21,220 nt of DNA from Clostridiales bacterium (GCA_004556545.1 SFGO01000039.1:1-21220); one strand, 5' to 3'; numbered from the stretch's first letter, positions 6,600-14,149 are shown. Made by a program: numbers and translations. Notes: generated by a model not told the origin, from the letters alone.

Positions 6600-8060
6600 C
6601 TATTCCTGCTCGACATAGTGGCGGGAAGGCGTCAGGTCGTAAACCACTCTGGAAATGCCGGGCAGCTCCCGCAGCATGCGCTGGGAAACCCGTTCCAGCA
6701 GGTCAAAGGGCAGCCGGGCGCTGGTGGCCGTGCTGCGCCCCGCCTGCAGGGCCCGCAGAACGATGGTGTAGTACCCGGGCATGTCCGGGCTTTGGCAGAG
6801 CACGGAATAATACTGCCAGAGCTTGCGCTCAAAACCGCTTTCCGCAATTTCCTCTTCCAGGCAGGCGTCCGCCGCCCGAAGCACCTGAAGGCGTTCCGGT
6901 GTGACCTCGCCGAAGACGCGGGAAGCCAGACCGCTGGTAGGAAAGGGCTGCCGCAGGCACAGCAAGCCGGGCAGGGAAAGGGCCTGCGCCAGCCTGCGTA
7001 TCTCATCTTTGAAGAGATTCTGCAAGGGCTGCAGGAATAGGGGCTGTCGGCTTTCGGTGGCCTTTTGCAGCGCCGGAATGGGGGACTGACCGAAGAGGGT
7101 ATCGTTGAAATTGGTGCCAAGCACCACCGTGCGAACGTCGGGATCGTCGTTAATCTGCCGTGCCAACACCTGAATCATCCGCTCGGAAGCGATTTGCGCT
7201 TTTTTCTTTTCATCCGTAACGCCCCGGAAAGCTTCCAAAAATTCCGCCTGCGCGTCTATGCGCTCCAGCGTGATTCCCAGATTCTCCTGAAATTCCCGCA
7301 CGATGAATTCCGGCTCGCCGTCATGGAACATGCCGTTGTCGATCAGAATGCAGCGCAGGCGGCTGCCGGCGGCCAGACTGACCAGCCGGGCGCATACCGC
7401 GCTGTCCACGCCGCCGGAAACCGCGCAGAGGATCTTGCCTTCCGCCGGAGCCTCCCGGCGGATCTCGTCCAGCGCCAGATCAATGATGGTATCCATGTTC
7501 CAGTCGGCCTTTGCCCCGCAGATTTCCAGCGCGAAATTGGAAAGCAGCAGCGCGCCGTCCGGGTCGTGCCGCTCGATGGGGTATTGAATGCCGAAATGCG
7601 GAAGCACCGCGTGACGGAAGCCCATCGCCGCGCCGTCCGCTTCGGCCACGGGCTGCAGTCCGTCGGTCAGAGAAAGCGCCGCGTAATGATGCAGCATCCG
7701 TTCGCCTGAGCTGATTTCCCGAAAAAGGGGAATGTCGGAGAAGGTAATGACAGAGGCAGCCGCCGTCTTTTCCCACGGCCCGAAGGAACCGCCGTGCCAG
7801 CGGCACAGAAGAGGCGCGGTGCCGCCCAGCGCCAGCACGGGAAGCCCGCTTTGAAGAATCGCGGGATCCAGCTCGTCCAGCAGCGTATCGTCCGGCGTAT
7901 CCGCCGCCAGCACAACCCCTTTGACGCCCTGCTCCCGCAGTACGGAAAATTTCGTGTTAACAGGCAGAATGGTGGAGTAGACCTCCCGCCAGCGAAGAAT
8001 ACGGGCAATCAGCCCGGACAGGGCGGCGTTATGACTCAGCACAAGGATCGGCTCTGACAT
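6600..8060 (-). CDS. Diverged GMP-synthase-like protein with an inactivated glutaminase domain
   Basis: This 486-residue protein has the two-part layout of GuaA (class I glutaminase, then ATP-pyrophosphatase and dimerisation domains), but is clearly diverged. Glutaminase half, 1-185: the nucleophile elbow, normally PVLGICYGMQ, reads PVLALGGTAP at 74-83, so the Cys is Gly79; the normal FHPE site reads YPIE at 160-163, so the His is Pro161 while Glu163 remains. Synthetase half: the P-loop SGGVDSAV (215-222) is intact and IDNGMF follows at 240-245. GTNFNDTLFGQS (315-326) replaces the usual GTIYPDVIES, the HHNVGGLPE loop is missing, QPFPTSGLASRVFGE (371-385) replaces HPFPGPGLGVRVLGE, and the C-terminus is PSRHYVEQE instead of KPPATIEWE. 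GISRVVYDLT (468-477) is conserved. GGAGGAGA precedes ATG 8060. Expected chemistry is ATP-dependent adenylylation and amination with free ammonia; XMP as substrate is uncertain. Confidence 0.85.
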   Translation of the reverse strand: MSEPILVLSHNAALSGLIARILRWREVYSTILPVNTKFSVLREQGVKGVVLAADTPDDTLLDELDPAILQSGLPVLALGGTAPLLCRWHGGSFGPWEKTAAASVITFSDIPLFREISSGERMLHHYAALSLTDGLQPVAEADGAAMGFRHAVLPHFGIQYPIERHDPDGALLLSNFALEICGAKADWNMDTIIDLALDEIRREAPAEGKILCAVSGGVDSAVCARLVSLAAGSRLRCILIDNGMFHDGEPEFIVREFQENLGITLERIDAQAEFLEAFRGVTDEKKKAQIASERMIQVLARQINDDPDVRTVVLGTNFNDTLFGQSPIPALQKATESRQPLFLQPLQNLFKDEIRRLAQALSLPGLLCLRQPFPTSGLASRVFGEVTPERLQVLRAADACLEEEIAESGFERKLWQYYSVLCQSPDMPGYYTIVLRALQAGRSTATSARLPFDLLERVSQRMLRELPGISRVVYDLTPSRHYVEQE

Positions 8061-8147
8061 ACAAATCTCCTCCGAATAGAATAACGAGAAATAAATTCTG
8101 CGTGTCGGTGGGGAAATCCTGCCTTTTTTGCTCCCGGCTCTGTGAGG

Positions 8148-8156
8148 ATTGTAACA
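8148..8156 (-). promoter_or_regulatory. Extended -10 promoter for the GMP-synthase-like gene
   Basis: On the minus strand, 8156 down to 8148 reads TGTTACAAT (TGn plus TACAAT). No good -35 is present. The predicted start near 8141 gives an 80-base leader before ATG 8060. I saw no purine-riboswitch core in this leader. Confidence 0.4.
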
Positions 8157-8213
8157 AGTTTGGGTCAAAACGGGATGGAAAAGCCTCTGAAAAGAACACG
8201 GAAAAATCAGGGC

Positions 8214-8242
8214 TTGTCCTGCAATGGGAATATTGGTATAAT
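8214..8242 (+). promoter_or_regulatory. Sigma-A promoter for the propeller-plsX-acpP operon
   Basis: TTGTCC (8214-8219), a 17-base spacer, and a perfect TATAAT (8237-8242) preceded by TGG (8234-8236). This is one of the best promoters in the window. Transcription would start near 8249, well upstream of the chosen TTG at 8373, and no other good promoter is seen before plsX. Confidence 0.7.
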
Positions 8243-8248
8243 AAATGG

Positions 8249-8372
8249 TGGTATACGCATTGACAGATGCGCCAATCCTATGAAACGACCGAAGCCGGGA
8301 GAGCTGTTCCCGTTTTGTGAAGCCAGCCGGTTCCCCGGGGGAGCAACCAAGGATGATAAGGAGTGCAGGAAA
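8249..8372 (+). other. Leader of the propeller operon, with small hairpins
   Basis: About 124 untranslated bases with GCAT/ATGC, CGGGA/TCCCG and a GGTT-CCCC-GGGG-AACC inverted pattern, the last lying just before the ribosome binding site. No known riboswitch core was recognised. An in-frame ATG at 8280 lies inside but has no ribosome binding site, so it is treated as leader. Confidence 0.35.
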
Positions 8373-11300
8373 TTGAGTGATTTCTATCGCGACCAGCCAA
8401 ATTCCAACGACTTTTACCAAAAGCCCGTTCAGGAAGCAAAGCCCGAATGGAACGGAACGTCCTATGAGGACGGCGAGGGCGCGCAGTCTCCCAATGGTAC
8501 GGATCCTTACGCAGCATGGAGGCGGCCTGGGGCGGGGAATGCCGGAACAGGCAGCTTCCTCGATGATGATCCGGCGCCCTTTGGCCCCGAGATCCAGCAG
8601 GGCGGCGTACCGCTGTCCAATGCCGATATGACGGATTTCCGCATGATGGGCGACGCGGCCCCCACGCGGATTGCCCGTCCTGTTCAGATGGTGAATCGCC
8701 GTACAACCGTGCAGGAGCCGGAAATGCCTGCGCCGGTTCAGGAGAAGGCTCCTGAAGCAGCGCCCGCTTTCGAAGCGCCTGCCGTTTTGAAAACAGAATC
8801 CGAAAAGGCTGAACCGAAGGCCGGAGAGGCGAAGCCGTCTTCCGAGACTTCGGAGCCGCGCCGCCGCCGCAGCCGGATGGAGCGCCGCCAGCAGGAAGGC
8901 GAGCCTTCCGCAGCGGAAGCAGCGCCTCAGGCGGAAAATAATGCTCAGAAGGATTTCGACCCCTTCCAGGCGGGCGACAGCGAAATGCCCGTTCAGCATC
9001 GACGCGCCGTTCCGGGCGGCGTGTATACCGGCGCGCGTACCGCCATGCCTCAGCGCACCGCAGCGCCTGCGCAGCCGGAAGAAGGGCAGCGGCAGGGAAA
9101 CGCCGCGCCCCGTCCCCGTCAAGCCGCACGGCCTCAGGGAACGGCAGTGCCTCAGCGCCGTCCCGCACCCGCCCAGCGGCCTGCCGCACCGGCGGGACAG
9201 GAGGCACCCCGGCCCGCCCAGCAGCCCATGCGCGGCGCGGCCCAGCCGCAGCGCCGTCCGTCTGCCGGACAGGAAATGCGCGGCCCAGCGCAACGGCCGG
9301 TTCTCCAGCGCCGTCCGGTAACGGAGGGCGAAATGCCCAACCGGCTTCCGCAGGAGGGCGGCGAGCAGCCCTATGCCTACCGTGCGCAGGGACGTTCCCC
9401 TTATGGCGAGGACAGTCGGCAGCAGCCGCCGGTTCCCCGCAAACTTTACGATTTTGAAAACGACGACGAACAGGAAGAAGAAGTGGAAGAGCGCCGCGGC
9501 GGCATCCTTCTGCCCATCCTGATCCTGCTGTTAGTGATCGGCGGTCTGTTGGCGGGCATCTGTCTGCCGGACTGGGAGGGTATCGGCGGTAAGGCCGGTC
9601 AGCTGCTTTCCCCGGTGAAGACTGCCGTTGTGACAGCCTTCTCCAGCGTGAAAAACATGATCGTGCCGGAAGAAGACCCCATCAAGAGCTTTACCGTGTC
9701 TACCTCCGATACTCAGGCGCCCGCAACGCTGCGTCTGACCATTCAGACCTCCAAGCATATCAAGGGCGTCCGCGTGGAGGATGACAACGGCAACACGCTG
9801 TATGAAAAGGAATACAGTCAGGCACTGGTCGATGCGGGCGAAGCCATCGAGAACAGCAACGAGCTGATCTGGATGCCTACCTGCACCATGGAAGACGCTT
9901 ATGTGGGCGGCTTCACCGTCTATGCCGTCAAGAATGACGGCACCGAAAGCGAAGGCCTGCGTACCGGCTCCACCGTGAGCTTCAGCGCGCCTAAGCCTGC
10001 GCTCCCGGCGATGCAGGGCTTTGCCTGCCAGCCGGAAAACGGAACGGCGCCTACAGCCATCACGTTTACCTTCCAGACCTCCGATACGGTTATCGGAGTG
10101 CGGGTGGTGGATCAGTTCGATTCTCCCGTGGCGGAAATGCAGCTGACGGACGAGGAATGCGTGATGTCCGAAAGCGACGGCGTTCGTACCTGGACGGTGG
10201 AAACGCAGCTGGATGACGTCTATACCGGCGCGTATTTCGCCCAGTATATGACGGAGGAAAGCGGCGAGTACGAAGACAGCGCCTATTCTACGACCGTTTC
10301 TTTCACCGCGGAGGAGGACGCTTCCGCTCAGAACGGCGGCGAAGCCCTGTCGGTGGAGACGGCGGTTCCCGAGGAGACTCTTGAACCCACGCTGGCTCCT
10401 ACGGATACGCCCGCTCCCACCGATACGCCCGAGCCGACGCCTACGGCGGAACCCACGCCGGAGCCTACCGCCGAGCCTGACGCTACGCCGCTGCCCGGAC
10501 TGACGGCGCAGGCGGCGGAAGCGGCTGATCCTCAGGCGGACGGCATGGTTCTCAAGGCGACGGTTCTGAACGGCAGCAAGAGCGCTTCCAGCTTCACCCG
10601 TGCCAACACGATTTCCATGCTGAATCCCTTTACCACCTATACCAGCAACGCCAACTACGCCGTGTGGCCGCAGGCGGGCGTGCTTACCTTCCGCAGCGGC
10701 CCCATGCGTCAGAATGCGGCCTTCGGTACCGTGGAAGTGGAAAGCGGAAAGCTGACCGAGGTCTGGAATCAGCCCGTAGGCAGCATGAAGGCCAATTCCG
10801 AAACGCTGTACGGCGTGAATGCGCCGGGTCAGGCCCTGATCGTCAAGTGGCCCACGCAGCTGCGGCAGCGCATGGCCCTCAGCGACGAAGCCCGGGACAC
10901 CGTTGCCCTGAAGGAGGTCATGGTGGCCGGTCAGGACGGCAAGGTGTACTTCTATAACCTGCTGGACGGCACGGCGACCCGCGACGCGATCGATCTGGGC
11001 GTTCCCAGCGCCGGCGGTCTGTCTCTGGCAACCAACGGCACCCCGCTTCTGGGCGTGGGCCAGAGCCACTCCAAGGTGGGCAGCTCCGTCAAGAAGAGCG
11101 GCTATCACCTCGTTAACCTGCTGACCAACAAGGAAGAAAAGCTCATCCAGACCGACGGCAAGGAGAAAAACAGCAGCTTCTCCGGCGTTCTGGGCGCGGG
11201 TCTGTTTGATTCCAAGACTGGTACGCTGATCTTCGGCAGTCAGGGCGGCGTTCTTTACACGGCCGAGCTGGGCAAGCAGGCGGAAACCTACGATTATCAG

Positions 11301-12059
11301 TCCGGCAAGATCACGCTGTCCTCCACCCTGCAGTCCTACAAGACGCTGGCAAAGGGGCAGGAGAAGAAGTACACGAACATCAACGGCAGCGTGGCCATGT
11401 ACGGCAACTACGTCTACTACGCGGACAAGACCGGCATCCTGCAGTGCGTGGATGTGAACAGCCTGACGCCCGTCTGGGCCGTGAACCTGGGCGACGATGT
11501 GGAAGCCACGCCCGCGCTGGATATGGAAGACGAAAATACCGTCGCGCTGTATACCGGCAACACGATCCTTCTCCAGCGGAAGAAAGGCGTGGTGAACCTG
11601 AAACGGATCAACGCGCTCACCGGCGAAATCGAATGGACCTACGAGGTGACGGACGCGAAATATCAGAGCGGCGAGGACGTGGGTCTGGAAGCCAGTCCGC
11701 TGGTGGGCCAGAACGGTATTTCCAATCTGGTCATCTTCACCGTGACAAACGGCAAGAACGGTTCCAGCGTTCTGGCGCTGGATAAGAAAACCGGCGCGCT
11801 CAAGTGGCAGGCGGATCTCACCGCCGAGGCCTATTCCAGCCCCGTAGCCGTATATAATGAAAACGGCGACGCCTGGATTGTGCAGGCCCTGTACGACGGA
11901 ACCGTCAACCTGCTCAACGCTTCCAATGGTCAGGTGCTGGATACGCTGACGCTGACCGACGCGCAGATCAAGGCTTCTCCGGCCGTATACAACGACCTGT
12001 TGATCATCGGCACCACCGGCAAGAAAAACAGCGCCGTGTACTGCATCCGGATCAACTGA
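8373..12059 (+). CDS. One-pass membrane protein: disordered tail, Ig-like units, PQQ-type beta-propeller
   Basis: This 1228-residue protein is of unknown role. Residues 1-375 are disordered, rich in Pro, Ala, Gln, Arg and Glu, with repeated QRRP (261, 293, 312) and MRG. One membrane helix follows at about 377-397 (GILLPILILLLVIGGLLAGI). The order predicts an N-in, C-out topology. Outside are two similar beta units at about 436-540 and 546-646 (each with a TIQTS or TFQTSD...GVRV motif), a Pro/Thr linker (671-708), and a C-terminal propeller from about 760 to the end. The propeller shows typical PQQ-repeat phrases such as ALDKKTGALKWQADL, NALTGEIEWTYEV and YYADKTGILQCVDV. The start is TTG 8373, nine bases after TAAGGAG (8357-8363); the frame stays open upstream to 8142, before the promoter. 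plsX follows after 33 bases with no terminator. Propellers of this kind often scaffold envelope complexes (BamB); enzyme activity is not implied. Confidence 0.85.
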   Translation: MSDFYRDQPNSNDFYQKPVQEAKPEWNGTSYEDGEGAQSPNGTDPYAAWRRPGAGNAGTGSFLDDDPAPFGPEIQQGGVPLSNADMTDFRMMGDAAPTRIARPVQMVNRRTTVQEPEMPAPVQEKAPEAAPAFEAPAVLKTESEKAEPKAGEAKPSSETSEPRRRRSRMERRQQEGEPSAAEAAPQAENNAQKDFDPFQAGDSEMPVQHRRAVPGGVYTGARTAMPQRTAAPAQPEEGQRQGNAAPRPRQAARPQGTAVPQRRPAPAQRPAAPAGQEAPRPAQQPMRGAAQPQRRPSAGQEMRGPAQRPVLQRRPVTEGEMPNRLPQEGGEQPYAYRAQGRSPYGEDSRQQPPVPRKLYDFENDDEQEEEVEERRGGILLPILILLLVIGGLLAGICLPDWEGIGGKAGQLLSPVKTAVVTAFSSVKNMIVPEEDPIKSFTVSTSDTQAPATLRLTIQTSKHIKGVRVEDDNGNTLYEKEYSQALVDAGEAIENSNELIWMPTCTMEDAYVGGFTVYAVKNDGTESEGLRTGSTVSFSAPKPALPAMQGFACQPENGTAPTAITFTFQTSDTVIGVRVVDQFDSPVAEMQLTDEECVMSESDGVRTWTVETQLDDVYTGAYFAQYMTEESGEYEDSAYSTTVSFTAEEDASAQNGGEALSVETAVPEETLEPTLAPTDTPAPTDTPEPTPTAEPTPEPTAEPDATPLPGLTAQAAEAADPQADGMVLKATVLNGSKSASSFTRANTISMLNPFTTYTSNANYAVWPQAGVLTFRSGPMRQNAAFGTVEVESGKLTEVWNQPVGSMKANSETLYGVNAPGQALIVKWPTQLRQRMALSDEARDTVALKEVMVAGQDGKVYFYNLLDGTATRDAIDLGVPSAGGLSLATNGTPLLGVGQSHSKVGSSVKKSGYHLVNLLTNKEEKLIQTDGKEKNSSFSGVLGAGLFDSKTGTLIFGSQGGVLYTAELGKQAETYDYQSGKITLSSTLQSYKTLAKGQEKKYTNINGSVAMYGNYVYYADKTGILQCVDVNSLTPVWAVNLGDDVEATPALDMEDENTVALYTGNTILLQRKKGVVNLKRINALTGEIEWTYEVTDAKYQSGEDVGLEASPLVGQNGISNLVIFTVTNGKNGSSVLALDKKTGALKWQADLTAEAYSSPVAVYNENGDAWIVQALYDGTVNLLNASNGQVLDTLTLTDAQIKASPAVYNDLLIIGTTGKKNSAVYCIRIN
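10383..10496 (+). repeat. Pro/Thr linker-encoding degenerate repeat
   Basis: Tandem, imperfect codon repeats encode a (x)PT(D/A/E)(T/P) pattern at residues 671-708 of the propeller protein, between the second Ig-like unit and the propeller. It is likely an extended, possibly wall-spanning spacer and may vary in length between strains. Confidence 0.6.
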
Positions 12060-12092
12060 CGATTCATGGACGAAGGACGAAAGAGGAAATTC

Positions 12093-13118
12093 ATGAGAAT
12101 TTATGTGGACGCAATGGGGGGCGACAACGCCCCTCAGGCTCCCGTAGCGGGAGCGCTGGAGGCACTCGGGAAAAATCCGGAGCTGGAGATCGTTCTGGCA
12201 GGCCCGGAGGAAACCGTGCGGCAGACCGTGGAGTCTGTTTTCCAAACCGAAGAGGAAAAGAAGCTGCTGGATCGGGTTTCCATTTCGGATTGCCCGGAGC
12301 TGATCACGAACGATGAAGCGCCGGTCATGGCGGTGCGGCACAAGAAACAGAGCGCGATCGTGGACGGAATGGTCAAGCTGCGGGACGGCGAGGTAGACGC
12401 CTTTGTTTCCGCAGGCAGCACCGGCGCGGTGCTGGCAGGCGGCATGTTCCGGCTGGGACGGCTGCACGGCGTAGAGCGTCCCGCCCTGGCCCCGTTGCTG
12501 CCCAACGGCAAGGATTTCTTCCTGCTGATCGACTGCGGCGCTAACGTGGACTGCCGCCCGGAATACCTGCACCAGTTCGCCCAGATGGGCACGGCCTATA
12601 TGCAGACCATGCGCGGCGTGGCCAATCCCCGGGTGGGGCTGGTCAACAACGGTGCGGAGGCTGAAAAGGGCTGCGCGCTGACCAAGGCCGCCTACGAGAT
12701 CCTTTCCGCTGACGAAAAATTGAATTTTGTCGGCAATGTGGAGGCCCGGGAGATCACCCATGATAGCGCGGATGTGATCGTCTGCGACGGCTTTGTGGGC
12801 AACGTCATTCTGAAATTCATGGAGGGCGTGGCCGGAACGCTGATGGGCATGATCAAGCGGGAAATGCTGGCCGATACCCGCTCCAAAATCGGCGCGCTGC
12901 TGGCCAAGCCCGCTTTCCATCGGGTAAAGAAAGCCATGGACTACAGCGAAGTGGGCGGCGCTCCCTTGCTGGGCGTCAGCGGCAACGTGGTCAAGGCGCA
13001 TGGCTCCTGCAATGCCCATGCCTTTGCCTGCGCCATTCACCAGGCCGAGAAGATGGTCACTGGCGATGTGGTAGGCAAGATCGAAAAACAGTTGGTCTAT
13101 ACGGCTCACGCCGAATAG
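12093..13118 (+). CDS. plsX: Phosphate acyltransferase PlsX
   Basis: PlsX (341 residues; the family is usually 330-345) makes acyl-phosphate from acyl-ACP and phosphate, the first step of phospholipid synthesis in most Firmicutes; PlsY then uses the acyl-phosphate. It is a peripheral membrane protein. Family landmarks are DAMGGDNAP at 6-14, VSAGSTGAVLAGG at 105-117, IDCGANVDCRP at 146-156, NNGAEAEKG at 185-193 (usually NIGxExxKG), and VCDGFVGNVILKFMEG at 230-245. ATG 12093 is chosen over ATG 12066 because the protein then begins directly with the conserved MRIYVDAMGG and AAGAGGAAA lies just before it. It sits between the propeller gene and acpP with no terminator, so the three are probably one transcript. 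No rpmF or fapR precedes it as in some relatives. Confidence 0.97.
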   Translation: MRIYVDAMGGDNAPQAPVAGALEALGKNPELEIVLAGPEETVRQTVESVFQTEEEKKLLDRVSISDCPELITNDEAPVMAVRHKKQSAIVDGMVKLRDGEVDAFVSAGSTGAVLAGGMFRLGRLHGVERPALAPLLPNGKDFFLLIDCGANVDCRPEYLHQFAQMGTAYMQTMRGVANPRVGLVNNGAEAEKGCALTKAAYEILSADEKLNFVGNVEAREITHDSADVIVCDGFVGNVILKFMEGVAGTLMGMIKREMLADTRSKIGALLAKPAFHRVKKAMDYSEVGGAPLLGVSGNVVKAHGSCNAHAFACAIHQAEKMVTGDVVGKIEKQLVYTAHAE

Positions 13119-13163
13119 ATATAGATCCTATTTGCCCTTATTTTTCGAAGGAGGAACAGCACA

Positions 13164-13391
13164 ATGGTATTTGAAAAGGTTCGCGATATGATCGCCTCTC
13201 AACTGCAGGTGGCTCCCGAATCCATCACCATGGAAAGCCGTTTGGTGGAAGACCTGAAGGCTGACAGCGCCAACGTCATGGTCATGATTCTGGAAATGGA
13301 GACGGAGTTCGGCATGGAAGTGGAGGACGAAGTCATCCTTCAGCTCAAAACCGTGGGCGATATCGTCGATTATATCGAAAAGCATCAGTAA
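13164..13391 (+). CDS. acpP: Acyl carrier protein, variant phosphopantetheine site
   Basis: This 75-residue acidic four-helix carrier protein would carry growing acyl chains on 4'-phosphopantetheine and supply PlsX. The attachment Ser is Ser35 in ADSAN at 33-37. Canonical ACPs read DSLD here, so Leu and Asp of the motif are replaced by Ala36 and Asn37, and the helix II VEL that follows is VMVM. Asp34 and the distal acidic stretch EMETEFGMEVEDE are kept. AAGGAGGA at 13148-13155 lies eight bases before the ATG. The gene is 45 bases after plsX and is followed by a strong terminator. Position in the plsX-acpP-rnc cluster supports a housekeeping ACP, but a specialised carrier cannot be excluded. 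Confidence 0.93.
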   Translation: MVFEKVRDMIASQLQVAPESITMESRLVEDLKADSANVMVMILEMETEFGMEVEDEVILQLKTVGDIVDYIEKHQ

Positions 13392-13399
13392 AAAGAATG

Positions 13400-13434
13400 G
13401 GCAGGGGGCGATTCGGCGCACCCCCTGCCTGTTT
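13400..13434 (+). terminator. Intrinsic terminator between acpP and rnc
   Basis: GGCAGGGGG (13400-13408) pairs with CCCCCTGCC (13421-13429) around a 12-base loop, followed by TGTTTT. It lies nine bases after the acpP stop and would reduce read-through into rnc-smc-ftsY. Confidence 0.8.
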
Positions 13435-13474
13435 TCGCAAGGCCCGCTGAAAAGGGCGGAAAGGAGCATCTTTT

Positions 13475-14149
13475 ATGCTGGAGGAACTGCAGGAGAGACT
13501 GGAGTATCATTTCCGGGACTCCAAACTGCTTTGCAGGGCGCTGACGCATCCCTCCACAAAGCTGCCGGATAACCAGCGTCTGGAATTTCTGGGAGACGCG
13601 GTTCTGGAGTTTTGCGTCAGCGACATGCTGTATCGAAAATATCCGGATTTTCATGAGGGCGCATTGACGGCCCGCCGGGCGGCGCTGGTGTGCGAGCATA
13701 CGCTGAGCGTACTGGCCCGTCAGCTGAAGCTGGGCGATTATCTGTACATGGGCAACGGCGAGGACGCCAACGGCGGCCGGGAAAAGCCCAGCATTCTTTC
13801 CGACGCGATGGAGGCCGTGCTGGCCGCCGTCTATATGGACGGAGGCTACGCGGCAGTCAAGCCAATCATCCTGAAAATGTACGCCGAAGAGGAAAAGCTG
13901 CTTTCCTGGCAGGTGAAGGACGGCAAGGGTGCATTGCAGGAATACACGCAGGGCCACGACATGGGGCTGCCGTCCTACGAGATCATTGAGGCCTACGGCC
14001 CCGATCACGACCGCCACTTCACCGCGCAGGTGTCCATTCAGGGCAAGCCCATGGCCCAGGGCCGGGGATGCAGCAAAAAACACGCGGAAATGGAAGCTGC
14101 CAAGAAGGCGCTGGAAGTGCTGGAGGGTCAGGGAAACTCCAAAGCCTGA
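13475..14149 (+). CDS. rnc: Ribonuclease III
   Basis: RNase III (224 residues) cuts double-stranded RNA, including the 30S rRNA precursor, as a dimer with magnesium. The catalytic domain (about 1-145) has the signature NQRLEFLGDAV at 33-43 with Glu37 and Asp41, and the second acidic pair Asp110 and Glu113 in SDAMEAVLAAV. The double-stranded-RNA-binding domain (about 150-218) contains GALQEYTQGH and the closing KKHAEMEAAKKALEVL. GGAAAGGAG (13458-13466) sits eight bases before the ATG. It follows the acpP terminator by about 40 bases, with no obvious promoter of its own in between; transcription may come from partial read-through. smc begins 38 bases after its stop, as in many Firmicutes. Confidence 0.97.
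   Translation: MLEELQERLEYHFRDSKLLCRALTHPSTKLPDNQRLEFLGDAVLEFCVSDMLYRKYPDFHEGALTARRAALVCEHTLSVLARQLKLGDYLYMGNGEDANGGREKPSILSDAMEAVLAAVYMDGGYAAVKPIILKMYAEEEKLLSWQVKDGKGALQEYTQGHDMGLPSYEIIEAYGPDHDRHFTAQVSIQGKPMAQGRGCSKKHAEMEAAKKALEVLEGQGNSKA

Noticed and set aside
8061..8372. Purine or c-di-AMP (ydaO) riboswitch in the divergent region
   Set aside because: Some short words resemble ydaO fragments (CCGAAGCCGG; GGGGAACC), but they fall on opposite strands and in the wrong order; no purine-riboswitch core is seen.
8061..9293. 411-residue N-terminal extension of the GMP-synthase-like frame
   Set aside because: It runs through the divergent promoter region and the antisense of the propeller gene; the extension is Arg/Leu-rich noise, and ATG 8060 has GGAGGAGA before it.
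9531..13109. 1192-codon open frame on the minus strand opposite the propeller and plsX genes
   Set aside because: It crosses two well-supported genes, has low-complexity His/Gln/Arg-rich composition and matches no family; long antisense frames are expected in GC-rich coding DNA.
13092..13121. acpP-specific promoter (TTGGTC, 18 bases, TAGATA)
   Set aside because: Both hexamers match consensus poorly and lie partly inside the plsX coding end; read-through from plsX is simpler.
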